From NCBI GenBank assembly GCA_018417955.1, contig JACTVC010000007.1, positions 1,674,001-1,738,000 of the forward strand: a DNA stretch of 64,000 nucleotides, given 5' to 3'. A program made the position numbers and the translations under genes. Positions 13,022 through 23,553 of this stretch are shown piece after piece; within the stretch, counting starts at the first letter, position 1; every line of letters starts with the position of its first letter. The DNA comes from Laccaria trichodermophora. Its lineage: Eukaryota; Basidiomycota; Agaricomycetes; Agaricales; Hydnangiaceae. Under the pieces are notes generated by a model that saw only the letters and a program-made list of their open reading frames with translations, was not told the DNA's origin and searched no databases.

Positions 13022-13245
13022 CTCATCTCACATGTCATAAACCCATACCCACAAACTAAATTAGAAAAGCAGACTACAAGCTTAGTAGTCTTAAAAAGTG
13101 GATATTGTAAACTGTTGTAGTCTAAAAAAGCGGCTCATCTCACATGTCATAAACCCATACCCACAAACTAAATTAGAAAAGCAGACTACAAGCTTAGTAG
13201 TCTTAAAAAGTGGATATTGTAAACTGTTGTAGTCTAAAAAAGCGG
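13022..13245. repeat. 112-bp tandem duplication unique to element C
   Basis: The segment beginning CTCATCTCACATGTC occurs at 13022-13133 and again at 13134-13245, head to tail and apparently identical. Element D has the same segment only once (about 46876). It is therefore a local change after the two copies diverged. Confidence 0.85.
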
Positions 13246-14225
13246 ACACTAGAAACTGTTGTAATAAAAAAAGCGAACATTAGAAAATGTTGGAATAAAA
13301 AAAGCAGACACTACAAGCTGTTGTAATGAAAAAAGCGGACACTAGAAACTGTTGCAATAAAAAAATTGGACACTAGAAACTGTTGTAATGAAAAAAGTGG
13401 ACACTACAAACTGTTGTAATAAAAAAAGCGGACACTACAAACTGCTGTAATGAAAAAAGCAGACACTAAAACTTTTGTAATGAGAAAAGCGGATTTTGTA
13501 GTGTATGTCCAACTCTTGAAGTCTGTCATAGCCCATTAGTAAACTTTGTAGTCTATGTCCAGCTGTTTGTAGTCTTTTGTAGTGCATTACTCATTTTTGT
13601 ATTCTATGTCTGACTTTTGTAATCTATTGGTAAAATTTCTAGTCTAGGTCTGACTTTTGTAGTCTACTGGTGTGCGTGTCCCTTTTAGGCTATGCACCTT
13701 CCTTTTTGAGTCAATTTTTCTATAATATGATAATTGTAGCCCCTTTTCTTAGCTTTCTAAATATGTTAAAATTATATTGTTTGGTGTTGTTTTCCTGGAG
13801 AAAAAGACAAAAAGGTTGAAAAAAGACGGTGCTGTGAAAATTCATTTGCCTCATATCTCCACAATGAGAGCACTTTAGAACATAATTCAAACAGATTCTG
13901 AAAGCTACAATTCAGGGCTATTAATTTTGTATTTTGACTATTTTAGGAAATTGGTCATGTGACCACCCTCCTGATGACCCATTGGATGGACCCTGACAAG
14001 AAGGGAAAGAAATATAGCCAGGCAGCCAATGAAATGGGAAAGAAATGGCAAAGAAATATTGCTAGGGAAACAATGAGATATATATGAAATGGTCTGGGCC
14101 AAAAATGAAACATGTTTCATTAGATTTCCCCCATGTTTCTCATTTCATAAGACCACAGTGCCATTTACCAAAAAGTTGTGCAGGCACTTGACTGTATTTT
14201 ATCATAAAAGTGGTAGCTACCACTC

Positions 14226-16958
14226 TGACTGAGCGCTTGTAATCTCGGCGGTAGATTCGAATTTGTCCGTTGTGGTGAGGGGTACGCATGGGTATTGTTT
14301 GAGTTATCGTGTGCGTGTGGGTTATCGAATGGATTCGACGTCGTATACTGCGCTGTTGATGAGGGTGATGAGGAGGAGGAAGTGTTTGGCGGTGCTTGGG
14401 TCTGATACGCCTGCGCGTATGCCTGTGCAGGACTCGTTGGTGCTTGTTGGGTGTACGAAGCGTATGGTTGTTGTTGTTGGGCCTGATAAGATTGGACATA
14501 CGACTGTGCTGGCGTCTGCGTCTGCGAATACCCTCCTCCTCCTCCCGTCCCAGGGTTCAAATCCGCAAATGGATGAGGCGACACAGCCCGTTTCGCAAAA
14601 GGCGCAGAGGGCGGTAAGAGAGGGGATGGTTCTCTGCTCGGCTGCTGTTGTTGATTCGCACCACCCCCAAGGAAAGGCAGTCGACCACGTTCACGTTCGC
14701 CCTCAGGATCCAGAGTGCTCGCCACCGAAGCCGAAGGGGGGTTAAACGTCAACTGATCCATCTCCCTGCTTATCTCCCTTGCAACAGCTGCATTTAACGC
14801 CCTCTCATTTTCCCCTCCCCCTTCTTTTTCTTGTGTTTCTTGCGAGCTGGGAGCGGGCAGCGGGATGCGTTTTCCTTGATTCAGAGACGTCGAGGCGTCG
14901 GTGTTATTTGGGAGAGCCATCATTGTCGTTTCCGCTGGTAGACCTGCCAACACCTTCAATCAGCCCACTGACAACTCAAACTAACGAAACGAGACTCACC
15001 TTTCTCATGATCATGACCCACCTCCCCCTGCCTGATTTGTGGCAGACTCACACGCGAATCCGACCTTCTCTCCTCCAACGACCGCCTCCACTCCTCAGCT
15101 TCAGAACCACCACCGAACCTAACATGCCTACTCTGCCCCCTCTCCGTCTCCCCGCCTTCCTCCATCTCCATCGATGAGTTGATACCCTGGGTCATTGAAG
15201 GTGTAGCAGTAGCGGCAGGCTGAGCAGCCACAGAACGTCGATCCCTACCCCCACCATCATCCGCATCAGCATCAGCGTCCGCATTCAACATATACGCCAA
15301 CAGCGCATCATCATCATCCGACACGATCGAATGGTTCGATACGTGTCTTCCTTGTTTCCCCACTTGCGCTTGTGTTCCAGACGGGCTGAGCGTCTGTCCT
15401 CCCACCCCCAAACTCCAAGGATTAACACCCTCCGGAACAGAGGCGGGCGCAGCGCCAGGCGGTAAAGGCTGTATCGCCGACACTGACGTAGGTTCACCCT
15501 CACTCATGGTTCGTCCCCACAGCTGACTATCATCAACACCACCACCCGAACCTAACGCCTCAGCTACAGACATCGAGAACGACACGCCAAGTTCGTGGCG
15601 CGTGTTCGTGTTTAACGAGGGTGGCTCCGTTGTTGTGTTGTGAAGGGACCTCGAGCTGGGAGATATAGGGTCGTCGCGGAGGGTGTACCCCACACCACTA
15701 CCATCCCTATCACGAGTCTTTACGGGGAACGTGGCGAACCTCCCCCCACCACCACCACCTGTATTGATCGATGAGCGAGCGGGGAGGATGCCAAAGTCGT
15801 CTACGGTCCCTTGGTGTGGTGGGGCGTGAGAGAAAGGGGAAGAGGGTTGGGATTGGGAGAAGAACGATCCCCCCGTGGTCACTATCGGCGGGACGTAACT
15901 CGACGAATCTTCTGGTGCCCAAACGTTACTATTACTCCCAACGTCATCGGTGTCCTCCGTGGGTAAGCTGGGGAGCTTAGCGTCGAACCGATGTCGAGGC
16001 TGCGTCAAAGACCCTGGGACGGTTGATAGTTGGACGTCGGATAGCGCGCGGGTGGCTTCTACGAGTAGTGATTCGGTTTTTGCGTGTCCGTAGTATAGGC
16101 TTCGTGGTGCACCTGGTTGAGTTGTTTCTTCTGTGATTTCCTGGGTGGGGTGAGATGAGAGAAAGGGAGGGAGGGAGAGGAGGGACGTATGGCAGTTACT
16201 AGTTTCCCATATTCACCTACAATCTACCCATCCATCGTCAACCAACGAAGATAGAGGAAAGCGAGAGAAAGAAAAAGACTTACAACACCCTTCTCACAAC
16301 ACTCAACCAACCCCCCAAACTTCAATCCCATAACAACCCAAACCGTACTCCTCTTAAAATCACCCAACCCCGTTTCCTCACTCATAATCTCCCCATCCAT
16401 AGCCCTAATCTCCCCATTCAACCGATTCAACAACTCATTCTGCATTTATGCTCCGACCCCATCTTTCCGAGCTTCTTCTCTGCGTCGTCTGCTTTACGGT
16501 GGACGGTTCGTCGATGGCGTTTGAGGTCTTTGAGGGACTCTTCGCGCATTCGGATGGCTTTGAGGTTGTCTCGGATGAGGGTGTGTGCCTGCGTGCTGTA
16601 GTGCGCTAGGGCGGTGGAGAAGTGCGATAGGAGCGTCGTTGATGCTGATAAGATGTCCTGCGTTGTCTTGTCAGTAGTCGTTGATTGGAAGAGAAAGAGG
16701 AAAGGGCGTACACCGAGATCATCACCCTCACTCGTACCCCAAACGCATAAAGCTTCAGCGGCTTTGGAGTAGTCTACCGAGAGCTTTTGTAATCTGTACC
16801 CATTCAGTCAGCATAATGGTATTGCGAGGTAAGGAGGGGGCGAACGTTTACAAAATAAGAACTGCTTCTTCAGCAGTTATCAGATCTTGTAAAGGCCTTA
16901 ATTCCGTGTTTCCGCCCAACGCTGGGATAGTCAAGTTGTGTGCGATCTTTTTGAACAT
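14226..16958 (-). pseudogene. pil1: eisosome core protein PIL1/LSP1 homolog, 5' and central exons
   Basis: Eisosome PIL1/LSP1 proteins are BAR-domain proteins that coat plasma-membrane furrows. The start at 16958 gives MFKKIAHNLTIPALGGN, followed by LRPLQDLITAEEAVL, the family N-terminus as I know it. Later exons give KLSVDYSKAAEAL, then GLKFGGLVECCEKG, GEYGKLVTA and TQPGAPRSLYYGH, all family-like; the long Ser/Gly-rich tail follows (16008-14226). Signs of decay: about 10 bp appear missing near 16445, shifting the frame between EHK and MQNELLNR; one base seems lost at the exon end after CCEKG; and the donor after LVTA reads ATACGT where GTACGT is expected. Element C then cuts the tail at 14226. 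The gene is probably inactive, although exon limits are by eye. Confidence 0.75.
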
Positions 16959-16999
16959 CGTAAGGGGAGATGGGGAACAAACGTACTTTTGCACATCAA

Positions 17000-17240
17000 C
17001 GAAGCCCAATAACAACCCTACCCGTACTCCTCTCCTTTTTACTATCACCCAATGCTCGCTTTAATCTCCCCCTTCAGCCTATTCAGCAACTCCATCCGAT
17101 GCAGCTGAACGAATTTGTGCGCTGATTCCATCTTGCCAAGGTTCTCTTCCGCATCTTTTTCTTTGCGGTGGATGGTGCGGCGGCGACGTTTTTGAGGTCT
17201 TGGCGTGTACGGCTGGCTTTGAGGTTGTCTCCAGTGTGTG
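17000..17240 (-). pseudogene. decayed partial duplicate of the PIL1 central region
   Basis: On the minus strand one frame reads RRTIHRKEKDAEENLGKM and then MELLNRLKGEIKASIG, matching RRTVHRKADDAEKKLGKM and MQNELLNRLNGEI of the main PIL1 copy. After stop codons a further piece, ERSTGRVVIGLR, matches the segment around KRSTVWVVMGLK. It lies just 5' of the PIL1 start on the same strand, so it is a tandem or inserted partial copy. It keeps sequence between EHK/AHK and MELL that the main copy has lost. No start codon or complete frame remains. Confidence 0.6.
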
Positions 17241-17327
17241 TGTGCATGGTGTTAGTGGTGGAGATGTGAAGAAAAGGCTTGCTTACGTACAAGATTCTTC
17301 CATCGTGTTCTCTTTGCTTTCCTTGAT

Positions 17328-17475
17328 TTGGAGTTCGTTCCCGAAGCGAGGAACGAGTGTAGGGTTAGAATAGGGTCTTTGAGCGAACAGGTGGTGCGGC
17401 ACGTGCCTTCTTTGCTCCGTGCCACCACCTCGTTCTTATTCGAGAGGAGCCTACAAGCTCCCCTTCGCTTTTTCA
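17328..17475 (+). repeat. split direct repeat A1 of the Ngaro-like element
   Basis: 148 bp starting TTGGAGTTCGTTCCCGAAG, found again as A2 at 32838-32985 with no difference that I can see. It contains the short inverted pair GGTGGTGCGGCACG / CGTGCCACCACC. It marks the left end of the retrotransposon. Confidence 0.85.
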
Positions 17476-17532
17476 GTCCTTACTCTACCGCATATCACTT
17501 TCCTTTACACAACAATCCTCATCCTAGAACCC

Positions 17533-19261
17533 ATGCCCCGAATCACTCAAGACCCCATGGGTCAAGTGTGTCCCGACTTCGCTGGAGAAACCTATGCTCC
17601 TGTACGACTAGCCATGACGGCCGGTGGACAACTCTCCGACGCGGACGCAGCAGAACGTTTGGTCACGGCGTGGAACCAGACGCACATGCGCGAAATGGAA
17701 GCCTGGGAGCTACAAGTCCAGGGTGACGTGGCAGAACAAGAGGAACATCTGAGGCAAGCACATGCAGAGGAGGAGAGGCTCAGAGTAGAAGATGAGCGGC
17801 TGAAGGAGGCAGAACGGAAGGAGCTGGAGAAGAAGCGACCCAAGCTCAGTGATTTCGAGCATGACACGATGATTGGGGATTTCGTCTTGCCCCGTCCGTC
17901 TCAGTTTGCCATTGGCAAGTTAAAATCTTTTAGCTACATCGAACTATGGTACTTTACTGAAGAAGGTTGCTCTGAGGCACAGGAGTCCAGCAGAACCCTT
18001 CCAGACGACGCATACGGCATCACGCAGGTCGACGACCTAGTCGCCCTCAAGCCCGTCACCGCCTTCAAGTCGTCAAAGAATGTCATACCAGATGCAGACC
18101 TGTCGTGGAGACAGATGAACATGGGTAAGAACACGATGCTGCAGCACATGGAGCTATGCGGCTGGACCACAAAGCACATAGAGTCCTTCGCCAAGTTCTT
18201 CTTCCATCTGGAGCTTGACCCAATGCGCAGGTGCCCCAACAGGGAGCGTGTCTTACTTGCATACCAGTCCAAGGCCTGCCGCCAATGGCATGACGACAAC
18301 GCCCGCAGGCAGAGTTTCAACATTGCCCAGATAAACCAGAGGCTTCTCGCCACCATCGCCGACGAAGTATGGGATGCAATTCACATCGAATCTGCCCGGA
18401 AGGTTAGTCATTCTGTGGACATATTCAGACCACCCTGCTGACAAGTTTCTTTACCCACCCCATCCCTCTCATTGTCGTCACAAACTTGCCATTGCCATTG
18501 CCACGCCATTGCCATTGCCATGCCATTCCCATTGCCACGCCATTCTTGTACGCTGACACGTCGCACCATACCCTAAACCTGCCCAAAATCATTCACCACG
18601 CTGTATCATCCGCCATGCCATATCAACCGCCATGCAACGCCAACTGCCAACTGCCAAATTCGTTTGCCACGCCCTGCCAACCCCTCATACTTGCCAATGC
18701 CAACCATCACGCCATGCCAATACCCCACAGCATGACACTACAATGCTGTCTCCCACCACTAGTCGTGGGAGGGACTGGCCTAAGCGGTCGTCCCCGAGCA
18801 AGAGAGCTCATGCCCGATCCCCACCAGACTCACGCTCGCGATCACGGTCAAACTCCCCAACCCGCCAACGCAGGAGGCGCCACGCCTCCATCGAGCGTTC
18901 TCATAATTCCCGGCACAGCCAGCGGAACCCGAGTAACAGGGGGAAAGGCAAAAGTGGGGAACAACCGTTTTTTCAAGGGGGCACAGCGGCGCGTGGCGGC
19001 TCCGCCTGTGCCGTCTGCCTTGGACGCCACGAGCACGAGTACGCCAAGTGCTCCGCCTCCATGTTATGGAATGGAGGAAACGTATGGGTGCACAGAAACG
19101 AACGGGGGAGGCTTGTCACTATGGAAGGCCTTCCCATCTGTTTCAGCTTCCAAACCCCAGGTGGATGTTCGGAGACCTCCCACCCCACCAGGCACACATG
19201 TTCAGGCTGTGGAAAGTCTGGACATGGAGCCCAGCAGTGCTCTCTCACACAGAAAGTTTAA
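17533..19261 (+). CDS. Gag-like protein with C-terminal zinc knuckle (Ngaro-like element)
   Basis: The start chosen is ATG 17533 (MPRITQDPMGQV). Exon 1 runs to 18402 and exon 2 from 18731 to the stop at 19261, about 466 residues; the 328-nt intron is inferred from frame and GT...ACAG ends. Residues about 55-115 form a charged coiled coil rich in Glu and Arg. The middle has the block SYIELWYFTEEG. Exon 2 is Ser/Arg-rich and ends with Cys-containing motifs: CAVCLGRHEHEYAKC and the zinc knuckle CSGCGKSGHGAQQC (CX2CX4HX4C). Gag proteins package element RNA. The intron carries a TTGCCA microsatellite (about 18486-18545), which may have lengthened it. Confidence 0.7.
18486..18545 (+). repeat. TTGCCA/CATTGC microsatellite within the Gag intron
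   Basis: About ten imperfect copies of the hexamer TTGCCA, interspersed with CACGCC and TGCCAT. Further CATGCC words continue to about 18720. Confidence 0.7.
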
Positions 19262-20571
19262 CGCGCTTACCTCTTACAACGCAGACGCGTGGCTCCAGTG
19301 GCTCACGTCATTTAATCTCCTTGAAAGATACCCAAACCTGTACCATAGTCTCGTTCATGGCTTCGACATTGGCATTCATACCATATCTAAAACATATGTC
19401 CCTCCTAATAACCCATCTATTCTTAAGCACCCAGAAGTTTACAATGAGATTGTGGAAAACGAGTTTCGCAAGGGGAGATATCTTGGCCCCTTTTCACAGG
19501 CCAAACTCGAGGCCCTTATTGGTCCTTTCCAGTCCTCACCTCTTTCTCTGGTCCCTAAACCAGGCAAACCAGGAAAATTCCGCGCAGTACATGATTTCTC
19601 ACACCCCCACGCGCCGGACAAAAACCCTATCTCCTCAATCAATTCCAGCATCAACTCACATGATTTCCCCTGTACCTGGGGGACTTTCTCGACAGTGTGC
19701 CTCATTATCCACAGGCTCCCGCCAGGTTCTCAGGCATCCATTCAAGATGTATCAGAGGCCTATCGCACCATACCAGCCCATTACAGCCAATGGCCAGGCC
19801 TGGTGGTTCGTCTCAGGGAAGAAGACAGCTTTGCCGCCAACATCAACAACAACTTCGGGCTTACCTCGGCAGGGGGAGCACATGGCATGCTCGCTGATGC
19901 AGGTACCGATATCATGCGTGCCAACAGAATCGGGCCGGTTTCAAAGTGGGTTGACAACCACATCTTCTTCCGCATTCCCCGCTCACAGCTCGTCCCATAC
20001 AACGCCCGCCGCCTTTCATGGCACCAAACAGTCACAGCCAATGGAGGGCGGCTCCATGAAGGCAGCCGCCTATGGTTCAGAGGAGACACTATGCCAGATG
20101 GGCGGCCAGAGGAGTTTGACGAGGACATGTCTTTCCCCCTGCGTGACTTATCGTTTTTCTCTCCACGCTCCGCTGATGATGCAAATTTCACTTTTGCTGA
20201 TGCAGATATTGATCATGTTTCCAACGAGCTCGGAATTCCATGGGAACACTCCAAGACGGTACCTTTTAGCAGCACCGTCCCTTACCTGGGTTTCATCTGG
20301 GACCTCACGGCACGCACAGTTGAGGTCCCCCTGGAGAAGAAACGCAAGTATCGCAGCGCGATCGAAGAATGGCAGAAGAAACCGCGGCACGCCTTGGCAG
20401 AGGTACAGAAACTCTACGGCAAACTACTACACACCACCCTTGTGGTGCCAGCTGGACGAGCGTACCTCACCAACTTGGAGGCCATGCTTGCCCTTTTCAA
20501 CAATCGCCCTTTCGTGCCACACACCCCACCCCACGATACGCCTCACGACCTCGATTGGTGGGCCAGGATCC
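19262..20571 (+). CDS. reverse transcriptase (Ngaro-like), first part; interrupted by the KDZ element
   Basis: This frame overlaps the end of the Gag frame in another phase, so translation needs frameshifting or re-initiation. It shows reverse transcriptase blocks in order: GPFQSSPLSLVPKPGKPG, KFRAVHDFSHP, motif A QDVSEAYRTIP (Asp), motif B FGLTSAGGAHG, and motif C at WVDNHIFFR. Motif C normally has two Asp (VDD) in this group, so VDN suggests a damaged active site; this is from memory of the family. The frame is cut after codon ATC at 20570 and resumes at 30702, as RNase H, once the KDZ element and one AGGATCC are removed. Confidence 0.75.
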
Positions 20572-20639
20572 CAGGGCATTCAGTAGATACGCTATGGTAC
20601 CATAACAATACAAATTGGCAATTGTCCCAATAAGTCATA

Positions 20640-21040
20640 GGGCTACCCCAATGGGCCCAATTACAAAAGACGTTATGGTACTATACATTGGCCCAATGAT
20701 GTAAAAATATGTATATTTGTTTGTTGGGCCCAATGACGGTGCCAATATCAAAGCTAAGGGATTATAGTTTGGCCACATGGCTTAGATGGGGGCAATTTTG
20801 ACCATTGATGGATGATTAAATAAAGCTAGAGTTGAAGCTTGGGCCCAACGTAAGGCAATGGTTAAGGGAGATAGTTAGGCCCAATGGCCCAAATATTACG
20901 TTACAGTTAAAAGTTGGGCCCAACGGAACATAAACGTTAATGGAACAAGTTGGGCCCAATGGAGAAATTCACATGAGATGGCTTGTATGTTGGGCCCATC
21001 GTTGCATGTACATTATAGTTCATAGGTTAGCCCAATGATA
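20640..21040. repeat. subterminal TTGGGCCCAA repeats of the KDZ element, left side
   Basis: About ten copies of a palindrome close to TTGGGCCCAA (variants ttggcccaat, ttaggcccaa, ttgggcccat) are spaced 25-60 bp apart. A few copies (for example 30438, 30533 and 30605) occur near the right end. Clustered palindromes next to the TIR resemble transposase-binding sites; that role is inferred. Confidence 0.65.
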
Positions 21041-21709
21041 CCAAATATTTCCGGAATTCGGGCTTTCTTCCGTGACCCCAGACCACGGCCCGGATAGATG
21101 CCCCGGATCATGGATCTCTTGGTCCTCCGTGAACCGATGCGGCCGGATATCTTTTTCGAAAAATTCTTTCAATACCATTATACAACTGTACGGATAGATA
21201 AAAAGTGTCAATTTTGAGTACTTAAGATTGGATGGGACAGAAGGACGGAATATGTGGAGAAGAGATGAACTCCGGTGCGGCTGCAAAGGGGGAACTGATG
21301 GCCAAGATGATCGGATAGTGGAGGCTTGGGGTTTCCGAATCCGTAACGTAAGGGACCTCCGTTATGTGTAATGCCCATCGTAGTCTCGGACGTCTGCGTA
21401 ATGCAGGATGGGAGGCATGGGGGCCAGGTAGAGTACAGGATGTCCTTGTAGTGGAAGGTGGGAATAGAAATCCGTCAAATGCCAGGACCTCCGCGATGGG
21501 GAAGGTGGGGTCAGTAGATCCGTAGGGTACAGGAAGTCCGCGAGCTGGTGTATCTGGATTGGATTCTCCCTTGGGAGACGGATGGAGTGTGTTATTCAAC
21601 CCCCAGACGTCCGCGCATCGAAGAGTGGGGAACCGGACCAATACAACTATGGGACGTCCGGCGAACGGAAAGTTTTGACTTTGGATTGGTTTCTCCCGAG
21701 AGGTCGTAT

Positions 21710-21994
21710 GGGGTGTGTGATGCAGACGAAATTCATCCGTAGATGGAGTTTGGCGTGTTCCGCTTGTCTTTTAACATAACGGATGGTCTCTGTCCAGCGC
21801 GTAAGGGGTGTGCGATGCAGACGAGACTCATCCGTAGATGGAGTTTGGCGTGTTACGCTTGTCTTTTAACATAACGGATGGTCTCTGCCCAGTGCGTATG
21901 GGGTGTGTGATGCAGACGAGACTCATCCGTAGATGGGGTTTGGCGTGTTCCGCTTGTCCTTTGACAGAACGGATGGTCTCTGTCCAGCAGCCCG
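21710..21994 (+). repeat. three tandem 95-bp units in the KDZ element
   Basis: Units start GGGGTGTGTGATGCAGACGA at 21710, GGGGTGTGCGATGC at 21805 and again at 21900, each continuing through CATCCGTAGATGG and ACGGATGGTCTCTG. They differ at a few positions. They lie between the left subterminal repeats and the TET/JBP promoter, so they may be regulatory. Confidence 0.8.
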
Positions 21995-22091
21995 TAGTTG
22001 TCCCCGAGCCATTCCCGACAGAAGCCTAATGGGGGAATATTCTAGGCACCAGTAATTTTAATTAAACACGAGGACGACATGAGGTGACATT

Positions 22092-22100
22092 GTATATAAA
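22092..22100 (+). promoter_or_regulatory. TATA box of the TET/JBP gene
   Basis: GTATATAAAC lies about 36-43 bp upstream of the ATG at 22135, a common distance in short-leader fungal genes. It supports ATG 22135 over the upstream open frame. Confidence 0.5.
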
Positions 22101-22134
22101 CCTCTTTGATGAAAATAATATTTGCAGCACCCGC

Positions 22135-23532
22135 ATGACTACTCCTTTAACTGCCTTACAGATTCTCACCGACGATGTTGCCCTCTATATGTCCGGGCGA
22201 CTCCGCTACAACATCCTGCAGGAAGGTCCGAACGACTTCCCACCAAAGGAGCTGGGTGAGGACCTTGTCACGGCATGCGAACAGGCTATCTCGGTGATAA
22301 CGGAGGCATGGATGGCGAAGCCAATTCAAGTGGACTGGGACATCGACGAGCTCGTTAAGGAGTTGGGATCACGACCTACAGGTATTCGTCCGGATCATTT
22401 TCATGTTAACGGAATGTTGACACCTGTTCCAGGAATGAATGACGGTTTGGAGGCCGATTTGATGAAGAAGTTTCCACCCGCATATCCCCCTGAACGGGAG
22501 GTTGTGGAAGGAAGACCCTTGAGAGTTCTGGATGTCCGGGGCTTTACTCTGGCGTGGTATTTGCCCGAGGCCATATCGGAGACTGTTCAGGTGAACTGGA
22601 CGTTCTGATTATTGGGGGTCAAAACTTACGTTTAACTCATTAGAACCGTCTAATATGCGCTTTGGCTCATCTTAGGCCCTATTTGAAAGCCAACCCCCCT
22701 CGAATCGGAGTCGGATGGCGTAATGACGCCGCTTATTTTCGAACTCCGGGCGCATCAGAGTTACCTGCGGGTAGCGTAACTCTTACACCTCTCTGGGTAT
22801 CTGCCGGACATGAGGTATGTTGGAAGGATTTCTCCGAAGTTGTTCATACTTATGACCTTCCAGTATGATGGAACGCCATTGCATGCATCTTCCACCTTGA
22901 AGGACCAGTTTGGCGGGGGTATGAGATTTCTCCAAGACATTATGGACTTTCAGGCGTTAGTAGGGGGGGTTATGAGTGTCCTGCATCCAGCCCAGTATTG
23001 CATTATGCGGGCTGCGCTCGTCCGTGCTGCCAATCCGGGGAGGCAGGCTCCGGATGAAAGTCCAGTGTCGTCCGTCCATCCGATTCAAGACTTGGATGGT
23101 CTAAGAAGCATCCTTCGATACTGGGCAAGTGGATTTACGGGGCTATCAATTATAAGTCAGAGGGAATCACCATTCCACAGAGATGGCCAAAGTCCGACAG
23201 GAATGTTCGACCTCCTTGCTACCGTTGGAAGGACCATTGATCCGGACCTTCGGGCTGAGCTTCCAGGTATTGGGATTAGATTCCATTACAATCCGGGCAC
23301 TCTCCTCTCGGTATTGTCCAAGTCCGTTAGGCATGGGGTATCTAGTTCTACGGAAGAAAGATACTGCCTTGCATTCTTCATGAGAGAACGGGTACTCCAT
23401 CAGCTCGGATATGACCAATATCCCTGGATGTCGGATGAGTTGTTTCTCGCTTGGTTGGAAACGGAGGACCCAGAGAAAATGGAAAGACTTATTCATCTGG
23501 AACGGGGTGGTGTATGGGAACCATTGTTGTAG
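22135..23532 (+). CDS. TET/JBP-family 2-oxoglutarate/Fe(II) dioxygenase
   Basis: TET/JBP enzymes oxidise 5-methylcytosine or thymine in DNA using Fe(II) and 2-oxoglutarate. Start ATG 22135; introns 22591-22643 and 22815-22863 restore one frame of 431 residues, a usual length for fungal members. The C-terminal half carries the double-stranded beta-helix signature: ESPFHRDGQ (His about 314, Asp about 316), NPGTLLSVLSKSVRHGV (distal His about 366) and ERYCLAFFMRERV (Arg about 375, the likely 2-oxoglutarate contact). All expected metal ligands are present, so it may be active. It lies on the plus strand, facing the KDZ gene. Substrate preference cannot be read here. Family assignment is from motifs and KDZ context. 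Confidence 0.75.
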
Positions 23533-23553
23533 ATAGATACTTTGTTCAGTACA

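Larger units (their letters stand above)
10575..14225. mobile_element. foldback element C (about 3.65 kb, subfamily 2) inserted in PIL1
   Basis: The left end reads CACTAGTATCTACCAC; the reverse complement of the right end reads GAGTGGTAGCTACCAC. The flanking 7-bp direct repeat is TGACTGA (10568-10574 and 14226-14232). From each end inward: an array of TTTCTTTGCCATTTC and GCTGCCTAGCCATA units, the conserved module with GGTCACATGACC (about 11361 and 13960), then arrays of a unit of about 32 bp containing TTACAACAGTTTGTAGTGTC. A unique loop lies at about 12600-13020. Compared with element D it has a 112-bp tandem duplication (13022-13245) and has lost about 550 bp of the right outer array. No gene seen. 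Confidence 0.9.

Noticed and set aside
14263..15177. Plus-strand frames opposite the PIL1 tail
   Set aside because: They are antisense shadows of a Ser/Gly/Pro-rich low-complexity exon and lack family resemblance.
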